Positions 1-13,937 of a stretch of DNA of 64,000 bases are shown here, one piece after another; positions within the stretch are counted from its first letter, which is position 1; each line of letters begins with the position of its first letter. The DNA lies in assembly GCF_030272615.1 (NCBI RefSeq), contig NC_081408.1, positions 306,655,950-306,719,949 on the forward strand, read 5' to 3'. The notes under the pieces were generated by a model. The model was not told the origin of the DNA. It searched no databases and saw nothing but the letters and a program-made list of their open reading frames with translations. This DNA comes from Cryptomeria japonica. Its lineage: Eukaryota; Streptophyta; Pinopsida; Cupressales; Cupressaceae. The position numbers and the translations under genes were made by a program.

Positions 1-189
1 AGTGAATTGTTTTTATCTAACTAAGAAGTTAGAAAGAATTAAAATTTCTATTTTAACTTATTCTAAACCTGCAAGAAAATGGTTAGTTACCTACAAGAAG
101 AAAGTTAATGAAAACTAGAATCTAAGGTGGGCTTACACAAGCCTAAATTTTCTCCCCTCAGTTACAGTTTTTGCTTTTTCTCCATTAGA

Positions 190-470
190 ATCATGTGCTA
201 GACTGTGGCACAGATGCGCTACAAAAAGTTACTAATGTGCTAATTAAAAGTCTCGATGCACTACACTGGTTACCTAATGCACTACGTCGTTGTTCCAATA
301 TACAAAATAAAAACCAGAATGTTAAGTGCTAACAAATGGTCTAGATGCGCTAGGGAGTGTGTCTTACGTGCTAAACAGTACATTGAAAGTGCTAACAAAA
401 GGTTCCAATACGCTAATGAAAGGTTCCAATGCGCTAAAAAAAAATTTCCGTGTGCTTCCAATCTTGCTCC
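190..470. repeat. short degenerate repeat block (TGCGCTA motif)
   Basis: Repeated variants of RTGCGCTA / RTGCACTA / GTGCTAA occur at roughly 20-25 bp spacing. Two near-identical neighbours contain AAAGGTTCCAAT followed by RCGCTAA (about 397-440). The block lies inside the LTR-like region and resembles in layout the short-motif blocks of the other long LTRs in this window. Confidence 0.5.
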
Positions 471-1000
471 TACATCAAAAATGATATGTTTAATGGGGTC
501 GAGGCCCACGGTGGGTGCCAGAAATGTGTGCGGGAAATGTGGGCAACATAAAAATGAAAGTCAGTTTCAAAGTGTCCACACACCAATGAGACTCTTGGTG
601 CAAGTTATGGGAACTATATTGAATAGCTCAACTTCCCAAGAGACGTCTCATTGTTCTCTATCTCACAGAATCCCTGAAGTCAATGCCTTTTCTCTCAGAT
701 CACTGAACAAAGTGACTTAGGAATGACAACTCCAAGAATGAGTGATGTTTGATTATAAGCATGAATGCATTCCTAACATGTATGCTATTAAATCTATGAT
801 AATTAATCTAGCATAAAGATGATGATAAGATTAGCTAATTATCCCAACATGATATACTAGTCTAACATGGATATGCTATGATATTGAAAATGCTTTTAAA
901 TGCTTAATGTAATTTAACAAAGAGAGGCTCTATGCTTAGTGAAATGACTATAAGTTAGACGCATAAAACTTGGAGATATCAAAATGAGAGAATGAGAGCT

Positions 1001-1010
1001 CTATTTATAG
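1001..1010 (-). promoter_or_regulatory. TATA-box-like element
   Basis: The minus strand reads CTATAAATAG, followed downstream by AGCTCTC. This is a good plant TATA consensus inside LTR-like DNA, so it may be the promoter of that LTR. There is no transcript evidence. Confidence 0.35.
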
Positions 1011-1952
1011 TAAAAAATAGGGCAATGGATGGTCAAGATTGGATAATCTTAACAAGGGCCAGGATTGAAAGTTAATCAATCCATGTTTACAATTCTCACC
1101 AATGAAATGGTGACAATTATCAACAAGAGGTTGCTTGAGATGAGATGAAAGAAGCATTAAATGCTTGAGACGACATGAAGGTTACCCTAGGAGGTAAGGG
1201 TTAAGGTTAAACTAGGGTTATCCATTGGATAAAGCTTTTACCCAAGAGGTAAACTCTTGTGCAAGGGTTAAAGGGATAACCAAGGTTAAAGCCATGAATT
1301 CTTGATGAGACCCTTGGGTTAGATGAGGGTTGACTTAGAGAGAAAGTCTCTAATCATGCAAAAAGGTTGAATTAACCATTAATGGCTGTGTAAGATCCTT
1401 AAATAGTTTGGAAGACTTTGAGGGTTAACTTGTTGAGGACATAAAGACTTTAATCATTTTCAAAGACTTTGGAGACTTTGAGAAGTGACTTCTCTTTTCT
1501 TAGGATTGTGACAATAATTAGGAGATGGATTAGGCTAAATTGGAAGTGATTAGAAGAATCTAGAAGGGGGTTAAGAAGGCAAGTAGGAGATGTAGGAAAA
1601 TGCAAGTGGAGGGAAAAGGATTTTTAAAAAATTACTTTATTTCAATCAAATAGATGCAACTTGCATAAATGCAAGTGGGGGATTTAATAAATAAATAAGA
1701 TTTATTTATTTGCAATGATCGATTTAATTAAATGTAAATTTAATTAAAAATGGAGAAAGGGGAATTAATTAAATAAAGTGATTTATTTAATTAAAAGGAT
1801 AAAAAAAGGCTTAGGTGAACTTAATTAAAAAAATTGAGTAATTCATTTAATCAAATAGATGAATATGAAGAAATTAATTAAATAGAATTAAATTAATAAG
1901 GGGAATGGGATTAAAATGAATATTAAATATTCACTTAGGAAAGTGGTTAGAT

Positions 1953-2288
1953 TTATACGTCTATACCAGTAAACCCTAGATCCTCAATGTGCTTATACTC
2001 GATCTTTATTTTTCTAGAGTCTCCCATCAACTTGCTCATATACATGCTCTTGATCTCATTGGTACCCAGATCCTCAATGTGGTAGTGAATGTATGCTCTG
2101 ATGTCTTCCACATAAATAACTCCTTCTGGAACATAGGAAAATGCGCCAACTGAATCATCCAAGGTGGCAATATGTAGGCATTGCTTGAAAATCAGCCTAG
2201 GATGATCCTTGACCTCGACAACAGTAGGATTTGCAATAAAAGTAGTTGTAGAGGATGATCTTGGTTCCATCATGAAAGATGAATTCAT
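1953..2288 (-). pseudogene. N-terminal fragment of family A ORF2 (unknown function)
   Basis: An open stretch of about 110 codons starting at an ATG, with clear residue-by-residue similarity to the start of ORF2 in element A (52369 downwards). Both contain VKDHPRLIFK, a DVRAYIH/DIRAYIH stretch, and the motif HIEDLG twice about 27 residues apart. This copy keeps a Gln where A has a stop. It breaks off near 1967 at the truncation, so the last few residues come from the neighbouring sequence. The protein belongs to no family I recognise with confidence; it may resemble the 'putative plant transposon protein' class found in other plant elements, but that is a guess. Confidence 0.6.
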
Positions 2289-2637
2289 TAAGTACCTAAG
2301 AAATGTTTGTCGGTGAAACCCTAAAGAATTATTTTGATCCCTAGTGGAATTGTTAAAGAAGATATCTGATCACATTGAATCGCCTTATACTCGCTCTATG
2401 TCGCTCTTAATTGCTCTGAATGCAAGGTGATCAAAATGAAGTGGAATCAATCTTTTAACCTTCAAGAAACCCTAATCCATCATTTATATGAATGACTTCT
2501 GATGGAACATACCGGATCTCGATCGAACATCTCCATACCGGATAAACCTTTTCCAATGTCTAGAACATCTTCTTGAACTCCTTCCCAGGGCTTAAGAAAT
2601 ATTATCATGAATTTTTCCTACCCCTAAGGCATCTACC

Positions 2638-3797
2638 TCAGTTATTGGATGAGCTTCCTGTCGGTGCAGGAGCAACCTCCTCTCTTGGTTGAGTAACCAG
2701 AGCATTCCCATTTGTTGATTGATCATCTGACTTCTTGACCCATTTCTTGATATGATCTTGTCGGATTTCATTAACCTTTTCTTTCCCTTTATCATTTGAT
2801 CCATCATGGCTAATCGGTGAATTTTTCCTTCTACAAAACTTTTCTATGTGTCCAATCTTATTGCATGCATAACATGTGACATTGTTCTTTTGAATTGCTT
2901 TGCTATAACCGGTATAATTGCTTGACCTGCACTGATTAGCCATATGTCTAAATTTTCCACATGCATGACATTTTACATTCATTTTCCAATCTTCTATCTT
3001 ATGACCATACTTATTGCATTTAGAACATTGACGGGAGTAGAGTTATAGTTCTGATTTTCTCTATTTCTACATTTGTCTAGCCATGTGACCAAATTTATTA
3101 CAAACAAATAATCTACCATTAAATTTGTAAGCATTAAGTTGTCTTACCAATGTCTTTTGGTTTTGGTCTTCATTTGCAGTACCAGAGCTTTGACCTTGTT
3201 CAAATCCAAGTCCATTGGAATCTCCATTTTGTCTTTGAATTTTCAATAATTCATCAAGTTGTGTTGAACTAACCTTGAATTTGTCCTTGTACTAACTTGC
3301 AATATTCATATCATCTCTTATAATTATCATTTATCTTTCAAGTTCTTGTTCATTTCTTTGGGATTTCACTAATTCACTTCTCAACATATCATTTTCATGA
3401 GCCAACTAGATGTATTCTTCAGATCTATCTTTCAAATATCTCCTAAGGTTTTCTTCATTCATCTTCCGGTCTTCAATCTCCTTTGACATCCTCATAGTTA
3501 GGGCTTTCATTTAATTCCTCATGACCATGTTCTCTTGACTCAACTTCTAACTTTTTTCATTAAGGGCATCTTTCTCTTCATTATCATGATTTTGCAGAAG
3601 TTCCTCCTATCTTGAACATATGACAACCTCTCATGTAGGATAAGAATGAATTCCTTGGAAGAATTTAATTCATCTTGTAACTTCAAGTTCTTCATCCTTT
3701 CAACATCATAATCTTCAATTGCTACCTCAAGTTGCCTCTCCATACTCATATCCATGGATTTCAGATTCAGGATCTCCCTCAAGCTGCTAGACTTCAT
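2638..3797 (-). pseudogene. gag-like ORF1 of A2 (coiled coil plus CCHC zinc knuckles), broken
   Basis: The probable ATG at 3797 lies only 12 bases after the primer-binding site. The N-terminal half is Lys/Glu/Leu-rich and looks like coiled coil. The C-terminal half carries retroviral-type CX2CX4HX4C knuckles: two intact ones (starting CHAC and CYAC) in the open stretch 2638-2982, and two decayed ones upstream (3000-3160) in which Cys residues are replaced. The chain ends in an Ala/Pro/Ser-rich tail. Frame breaks and stops interrupt the middle (about 3000-3540). The role inferred from the family is nucleocapsid-like RNA binding; no protease or polymerase follows. Confidence 0.7.
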
Positions 3798-3809
3798 CTG
3801 AGTCACAAA

Positions 3810-3821
3810 GCTCTGATACCA
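3810..3821 (-). other. Primer-binding site (initiator tRNA-Met) of A2
   Basis: The plus strand reads GCTCTGATACCA, so the element strand carries TGGTATCAGAGC, the classic complement of the 3' end of plant initiator tRNA-Met. It lies two bases inside the LTR end at 3824. Confidence 0.9.
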
Positions 3822-3823
3822 AT

Positions 3824-4727
3824 TGTTGGAATCCAAGAACACTAAGAGGGGGGGCGAATCAGTGTTCTACTAGAATATTCTATTTTAACCTTATTATAAC
3901 ATGCATTCACCAACTGGTAAACTGGTATATATATAATTGAAAGAAGTAAAGAAATCAATAAGCCAATCATACAAATGAATACCATAACATAGATAATTAT
4001 ACGTTGAAAACCTCAAAGACAAAAAAACCACTGTGGGATTTGTGACCCATAATATCAATCCACAGGCCATATGAAAATATTTACATAATATGGGGGCCTA
4101 CACTTGCAGGAAGGCTTATAGCCTAGATCACATTGCTCATCACAAAGGAGTCTCACTGACTACAGTCACTTTGAATAAAAAACATAAAATTGAACTCATT
4201 TAATGCATTTGCTATGCCTGATTGAGTTCTGGTTCAAGCTCTGACTATTCTGGTTCTAAAACCCTAAACCCTTACTAGAATAACCTCTTACATAATCTTT
4301 GCATTACAACATTCCTCTCATTACAATCATTACAATCATGTCCTATCATATCATAAAATGATCAAAAATAAACTGACCTATATACCCTTACAATCCTTCA
4401 TGACTCATATCAGCTTACATAGATAGTTACAAAATGATTATATATGTCATCTCAATTACATATATACATAAATATCAAAATCAATTATCGATTTCCGGAT
4501 CTCCCAATGATGTCGGCTTCCTATACTGGTACCCTGAATTTAAGTCATGTTGTCCTTCAATGCTGGTACCCATAGAATCCTTCCTACCGATGAAGATACA
4601 TGTTGGTGCTGGTGTCAGTGTCGATGAAGTGTCTGTCGGTGAACAACCAAACCAAAGAATGAAGACAGAACATGTTGCCATCAATGACAACATATGAAAC
4701 CAATCAAATGAGTGTCGATTTCCAACA
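3824..4727 (-). repeat. 5' LTR of A2
   Basis: A 904-bp repeat with ends TGTTGG and CCAACA, matching the LTRs at 16171-17051 and 53911-54794 along its whole length. A short run GAGAGGGGGG or similar near the PBS-side end is typical of this family. Confidence 0.9.
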
Positions 4728-5183
4728 GGATTTATGTGGAGAAACCCTTGTAAGAAAAAAAAACTCCAACAAGAAGAGAGGCCAAGTATACATTATCAAT
4801 AATAAATGTGATTACAATACATTCACTTCCTTTCTCCTCTTTTCCTCTGACATAGTACAATCTATGTACTATGAACAACCTCCTCATGTCTCCCACTTGT
4901 CATTGTTCCTACAAATTAACTCTACATTCAGTTGTGCTTCATTTCATTGTTGTCTTTCTATATTAAAAGAGTTAAATTTATAGAATGGCAAGAGTTTATA
5001 AACCACCAATAAAGGTCTCCAAAGAAGGCTCTTCCTTCCAAATGACCACAACCCTTGGATTATCTCCATGGAAACTAAAAGGATGTCAATTTTGGATGCA
5101 ATAATTTCTCTCCAACTTAAGCACCCAATCTTGCAAGATAAGCATTACATTAAATATAATAAATAATAGAATACCAAGTGTAA
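4728..5183. other. Unclassified AT-rich DNA
   Basis: Target DNA next to the A2 LTR. A stretch near 4735-4765 (GTGGAGAAACCCTTG and A-run) resembles part of a copia-type LTR, but no ends or frames are visible. Confidence 0.3.
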
Positions 5184-6204
5184 TGTTGTGAAAATTAGGA
5201 ATTAGGGTTTCAGCAAGTGAATCCACTAAATAACCCAATAAACTCAACTACATTGAAAGAGGATTGGACCCAATAAATCTAGGCTCAATCCCAATGGGGA
5301 AAGGGTTGAGATTCTAATTGGATTCACTAGTTGGAATTGGTTATCCTCTTTCTTAGTTGAATTCTGAATGCAATTGTGAAATTAGAGTAAAAGTAGGAAT
5401 AATTGAAGTAAATTGTCAAAAACAGACTGCTACAAATATCCCACGAATTCAAAAACTAAGATCTGGGCAAAAGAAGATACTTAAAACCTATTCCCAAAAG
5501 TTTGACTTAATTTTTTGAGACCAAGTAGCACAGATCTGCCTTGGTCCTCCAAATTTTTTGTCGTCAAAAGATAAACTTGTTTGTCACTATTGAGACTATT
5601 GGAGTTCTTGAGTATAACTCATGCACCTATTTCTTGCACATAGAAAGAGAGGGAAAGATGTTGGGAATAGGGGTTTGCCTTAGGTCAAACCCTAGTTTTG
5701 GAATTAACCATGAAATTAAATTGTAAACGTAATGAAAGACTGTAATAAAATACTTTCCTTTTGAGGGAAAGGTTGAAATGCGTGAAACAATAATGTATAC
5801 CTTGATGAAGTTTTTTTCTGACCTTCACACAAAGATTTTTCTGATAAAATATTAAACATGGATTCCATCTTCAATACTTGAAGTTGACTTCACTTCTGCT
5901 TCAATGCTTGATGGATGAGTAATTACTTGCTCACTCAAATTTTCTAGAGTGTAGTTCAGATGACTTAGAAGATTGTTTAGGTTTCAAAGGAGAGGGTTAG
6001 ACCTCCTTTTATACTTGACTACCTAGAAAAAAAATTGAATTTCTAGAGTAGGCTAACATGGGATCTAGATTTCCCACTCAAATGAAATGACCATTTTAGG
6101 GCCCAAAAATGGGTCTTGATTTAGGACCAGGGCACTAGGTTCCCTACTCTTGATTTAGGACTAGGGTGCTCAACGCCCGGGTCCTAAAAAATTAGGACTC
6201 AGCA
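5184..6204. repeat. Decayed LTR related to solo LTR F
   Basis: It shares recognisable blocks with F (38527-39788): GGGGTTTGCC..TAGGTCAAACCC followed by TTTTGGAATTAACCA, and a block containing GGACCAGGGC and CGCCCGGGTCC near 6120-6185, which corresponds to F's triplicated GC-rich motif. Probable ends are TGTTGTG at 5184 and CAGCA at 6204. Flanks do not match, so no TSD supports these ends. Confidence 0.55.
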
Positions 6205-9604
<3,400 letters not shown>

Positions 9605-9815
9605 TGAAAACAATTTGGCGAGTGCCAAATATAGCGCTCACCCTATTTGGCACTCACCAAATGTAAACAAGCGCATTATTCACATTTGTCTAGAGCTAAA
9701 ATTCAAAAATTACACTTTTCACATTTGGTGAGCGCTAAATTTGGCACTTGTGAAATGTGAAAAGGGCACTATTTACATTTGTTGAGCACCAAATTTGGAG
9801 CTCGCCAAATGTTCT
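9605..9815. repeat. Palindrome cluster (TTTGGCGAGTGCCAAAT type)
   Basis: At least five variants of a short near-palindrome built from TTTGG/CCAAA arms around GCGCTC/GAGTGC cores, for example ATTTGGCACTCACCAAAT and CATTTGGTGAGCGCTAAA. It resembles in style the short-motif blocks seen inside the other LTRs. Confidence 0.6.
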
Positions 9816-9892
9816 ACATTGGAAAATAGTAGATGTTGTGAATGGTAAACTGTTCCAATTTGGACACAAGTTATACCCAACCCCTGAAGAAG

Positions 9893-9969
9893 AATATATA
9901 CATGAAATATAACATGTTAGTATGTCTTTTTCTTTTCTTATACTTTAAGTTATATTTCATGTATATATT
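9893..9969. repeat. Perfect 21-bp inverted repeat (hairpin)
   Basis: The arm at 9893-9913 (begins AATATATACATG) is the exact reverse complement of the arm at 9949-9969, with a 35-nt loop. It could be a MITE remnant or a chance foldback. No flanking duplication was found. Confidence 0.75.
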
Positions 9970-10084
9970 GGTGAGATGTTTGAGAGTGGTTTCAAATCTC
10001 TAGGAGCTGTAATGTAGATTCTAGGTTTTAGAACATCATCTAATTTTCAAATAATCAAATTTCAGTAAAAAACATTCTCCTATC

Positions 10085-11199
10085 ATGTTTTTCTCACACA
10101 CACTCTCTCTCTCACTCTCTTTATCTCCCCCAAACTTGAGACCTGTAGATTTCTCTCTATCACTCTTTCTATGTCCCCTTTCTACCTCTCTCTATATCAC
10201 CTTCCCTCCTTACCCCCATATCTATATGTTCCTCTCTCTTATTCTCTCTCCCTCTCTCATTATTTATCTCCCCTCTCCATTCTCTCAATCACTACCTGTC
10301 CCTCACACCCTCTTTCCCCATCCCACGTTCTCTCCTTCCTTTTGTCTTTGCCTCTCTACCTCTCCCTCCCTATGTCATTATCAACCTCTCTCCCCTATAT
10401 CTCTCTCACTTTATCTCTTCCCTAAGTCTCTCACCTTCTCTCCTTGGGCTTTAGGACTTATATCACTCCCCTCTCTAGTTTCTTTGTCTCCCTCTCCACC
10501 TCTCTCCTCACCTCCTTACCCCACTTTATCTCTTTATAAACTTCTCTCTCCCTCACCTTTATATCTCTCCCCTCTCTAGGTCACCCAATCACTTCTTATA
10601 TACCTTTCCCTCCCTTCCTCCCTCCTTATCCCTCACTCTCTTTTTTCTTATCTCTCTCATTTTTTCTCACTCTTTCCCCTCTCTCAATCATCACCTCTCC
10701 CTCCCTCATATATTTTTTAGATAATAGAGAGTATTATATAGGGTTGATGATATATATTTTAGGGTAGATGGTATTTGTATACGGTTTAGTGTACAAGGTT
10801 GATGATATTGGGTTTAGGGTATATAGGGTTGCAGGTATTACTCATATTGATATTTTCCTCTCTCTCTTCTCTCTCACCTCTCTCCCCTCCCTGTGTCTCT
10901 CCCTCCCTCTCTATCTCTCCCTTCCTTCTTACACTTGTATATATCTCCCTCCCTTACTTTCTCTTATACTCTCTCCCTCTCTATTCCCTCTCTCCATTGT
11001 CTAGGTCGTCACCTATCCCTCCTACCCTCTCTCTCTCCATCTCTCCCCTTTCTAGGTTTCTTCCTCCCTCCCTATCCATCAATGTCTCATTAGGAATTTA
11101 TCTCTATCCCCCTCTATCTATCTCTCCCCCCTCTCTCTCATTTAGGTATCCAACCTCTTTCTCACCCTCTAGGTATCTCACCTCTCTATCTATCCCCTC
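10085..11199. repeat. Polypyrimidine (CTCTCC-rich) tract, left half
   Basis: Long degenerate CT-rich DNA with units such as CTCTCTCCCTC and ATCTCTCTC, interrupted only at about 10710-10860. It continues at 13588 after insertion of element J. The open frames here encode Ser/Leu/Pro low complexity and are not genes. Confidence 0.9.
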
Positions 11200-11669
11200 T
11201 GTGAGATTTTGCCAAGATCTAGAGGCAATGGAAAGCACAAATAAGAGAGACAAAATAGATGATAATAATAAACTGTATTCTATCAAGATGAAAATATGAT
11301 CAATTAGATCATTACAATATGTTCAATGATTTCTTGTGAATGCCATACAAACAATCTAGATGAGCCTGCTTATATAAGCAAGGCTAGGGATATGTGAGCA
11401 CACAAACATGACATGTGGCTCAATAAGAAATAAGGGTAGGTAGTAAATAAGTGTGGGTAGGTAGGAGAAACAATATAATATTTCACATGAGGTGGAATGT
11501 AACAACAAGATAAGATCAACACCATAAAAGGTCGAAATTCTCCTACACACACTATCCCAATGTGGCACAAACACCCAAGTGTCTCATACCCAAACTACTA
11601 TTAAATGCATGTACTAGGTAAACTTAAGTAAAGTGTAATAATATCCAAGATGAATAATTATTTACACCA
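11200..11669 (-). repeat. 3' LTR of J
   Basis: About 470 bp, starting TGTGAGATTTTGCC on the plus strand and ending ACACCA. It contains a palindromic TATA region GCTTATATAAGC near 11370. It differs from the 5' LTR by scattered substitutions and a three-base gap at the outer end. Confidence 0.9.
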
Positions 11670-13102
11670 CCCCCCTTAAGTGCAACTTAGGGGAATGCAC
11701 TAAAGTCTACAATGCAAGATGGGTCCCGGCTACGAGGCCATGTTAGGTACCCATGTACAAATGCAAATGCAATCTACCATAAATTGTGGAAAGAGAGAAA
11801 AGCCACATGGGAAAAAACTCCCCCCCAAAAGAGAGATGATGAAAGCACACAATTCTCTCAATGATGAATGAGAAGAACAAAATCTCATGTGAGGGAAATG
11901 TCCCCCCCATAAGAGAGAAGAAGAGACCATGAAGCACCCCCTCAATGTTGAATCTCCTGCACGGATGGTCCAATGATGTTGACCAAAATACCTCCCCATA
12001 AGGAAGAAAGAGAGCCAATGTTGCACCAATAATGTTAAAGTGTGACAAAACCAAGTACCAAGTCGATGACGATGAATCACTCGCTGCAACAAAATGAAGA
12101 TCAAGCATGGAGACAACCTTCTTTGAGCACCATCTGGATACTTGCAAATGGAAAAAATACTGATACAATCCAAGTCTCATAGGAGTCATGCATAAATGCA
12201 TACAATTTAAGTCTCAACTGGAGCCATGCACCAAGTCTCACAAAATATTCCTAATCTATGTGTACAAGTGGATTACATCAAATAGTCAACAATAACAAGA
12301 TACAAAGAGGTGTGGAACTTTATGATAGTGTGAGTACAACATTTCGTAAGAAAGAGCATACATCATGATAAAATATTCAAATGTGGAAACATGAAAATGA
12401 TTCCACCAACAAAGAAGCCATGTAGAATACTATAGATGAAGATGCTTCTGAATCGAATTTCACCAAGAGATATAAATGAACAACTAGCCCCCCATAAAAA
12501 GATCATGTTGGCACTTGCAAATAATGGCAAAGTGGACTTCTAATTTAAATGATTACAACTTCTCAAAATGAGATATAAGAGACTTCAACAAATACTACTA
12601 GTGATCTAAACTCAAATCCAAGCAAAATACAAGTACCAAATAGGCCAAAAATGACTAAATATTGAAAGTACAATATCGACTCAAAATCACTGCAAACTAA
12701 TGGCAGATTATGAAAGTAGACAAAAAATTATGCACTTTGAAAAAAATGGCACCTGAAAAGGAGTCCATATGAGCCCAAACAAAGCCTCCAAAGTTGTAAA
12801 AATCGGGATTTCACGATTTCAGAAAAACCTGTATCTGAAAATCAGAAACCTCCTACAATATTATAATTTCTGGAAAATTTCAGCCACAGCTTGAAACTTC
12901 AAATGCCTCTAGATTTGGCCTTCGAAGTCTGATTTGGATGAAACAAAAAGAAAAACTGACTTTCTTGGACCTCCTTAATCCAATGGTGACCTCAAATTTG
13001 ACCCATCAAGCTTCAATAATAACCTGCAATAGAAAGGTCCAAAATGCAAACCCCAAATAGCATCAAATTTCTCTCAATTAGCAAACCAATGACACTCTAA
13101 TG

Positions 13103-13114
13103 GCTCTAATACCA
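13103..13114 (-). other. Primer-binding site of J
   Basis: The plus strand reads GCTCTAATACCA directly before the LTR. The element strand TGGTATTAGAGC differs from the initiator tRNA-Met complement by one base. Confidence 0.85.
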
Positions 13115-13587
13115 TGTGAGATTTTGCCAAGATCTAGAGGCAATGGAAATCACAAATAAGAGAGAAAAAATAGATGATATTAATAAACTGTATTCTATCA
13201 AGATGAAAATATGATCAACTAGATCATTACAAGATGTTCAATGAGTGCTTGTCAATGTCATACAAACAATGTAGATGAGCCTGCTTATATAGGCAAGGCT
13301 AGGGATATGTGAGCACACAAACATGACATGTGGCTCAATAAGAAACAAGGTTAGGTAGGAAATAGGTGTGGGTAGGTAGGAGAAACAATATAATATTCCA
13401 CATGAGGTGGAATATAACAACAAGATAAGATCAACACCATAAAAGGTGGAAATTCTCTTACACACACTATCCCAATGTGGCACAAACACCCAAGTGTCTC
13501 ATACCCAAACTAATATTAAATGCATGTACTAAGTAAACTTAAGTAAAGTGTAATAATATCCAAGATGAATAATAATTTACACCAACA
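13115..13587 (-). repeat. 5' LTR of J
   Basis: A 473-bp repeat of 11200-11669, beginning TGTTGG on the element strand, with CCCTC immediately outside. Confidence 0.9.
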
Positions 13588-13935
13588 CCCTCTCTATTTA
13601 TCTCCCTACCTCTTTACCTCTCTCTCTCCATCACCCCTTACCCATCTCCCTTTATGAACTTTCTCCTTCACTTATCTCTCCCCTCACCTCTTTATCTCCC
13701 CCAAACTCTAGACCTATTACTCTTCCTCTCTTCTCTTTCTCTCCTCCCTCTTCCCCCTTTCTAGGTCTCTCCTATACACTCTCTCTCTTTCCTTCACTCC
13801 TTATCTCCATATATATCCCCGAATCCCTCCATGTCTCTTCTTCTCTTATTTTTCTCTCTCTCCATTCTTGTGATCACTACCTCTCTATCCCAACCTCTCT
13901 CACTCTCCATCTTTGTGTTTCTCCCTCCCTCCATA
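13588..13935. repeat. Polypyrimidine tract, right half
   Basis: Same CT-rich composition as 10085-11199. The two halves were one tract of about 1.46 kb before J inserted. Confidence 0.88.
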
Positions 13936-13937
13936 GT

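Larger units (their letters stand above)
1..1967 (-). repeat. LTR-like AT-rich region, family not identified
   Basis: No coherent protein is visible on either strand. The region has LTR texture: an AT-rich part with TTTAATTAAA-type runs (about 1680-1920), a TATA-box-like string on the minus strand at 1001-1010, and a short-motif repeat block at 190-470. It abuts the truncated end of element A2 near 1967, where similarity to the other A copy stops. I infer a minus-strand LTR of a large element whose other end lies outside the window. No PBS or TSD was found, so family and exact ends are open. Confidence 0.4.
1968..4727 (-). mobile_element. Truncated non-autonomous LTR retrotransposon, family A copy 2 (A2)
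   Basis: This is a second member of the family of element A (16171-54794). In element order it has a 5' LTR (3824-4727), a PBS, a gag-like ORF1 with coiled coil and CCHC knuckles, then the start of ORF2. Similarity to A stops near 1967, shortly after the start of ORF2. The rest of ORF2, the polypurine tract and the 3' LTR are missing, so TSDs cannot be tested. No pol is present, as in A. Confidence 0.8.
11200..13587 (-). mobile_element. Complete non-autonomous LTR retrotransposon J
   Basis: Two direct repeats (11200-11669 and 13115-13587) flank a 1.4-kb internal region. The 5-bp TSD CCCTC lies at 11195-11199 and 13588-13592. The minus-strand orientation follows from a PBS at 13103-13114 and a purine tract at 11670-11680 beside the other LTR. 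The internal region has no gag or pol; two overlapping open frames near 11730-12201 match nothing. It is larger than a typical TRIM and best called a small non-autonomous LTR element. The LTRs look about 95-96% identical by eye, so the insertion is fairly young. Confidence 0.9.

Noticed and set aside
256-720. Open frame of about 154 codons on the plus strand
   Set aside because: It runs through the TGCGCTA repeat block, shows no domain, and is matched by an equally meaningless frame on the other strand.
10730-10850. Telomere-like TTTAGGG words
   Set aside because: Only a few scattered matches to the plant telomere unit, never in tandem.
10085-11299. Ser/Leu/Pro-rich open frames up to 166 codons
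   Set aside because: Artefacts of the polypyrimidine tract.
11730-12201. Two overlapping open frames of about 150 codons inside J
   Set aside because: They overlap in different frames, no domain is seen, and the composition is that of non-coding DNA. Kept only as a note under J.
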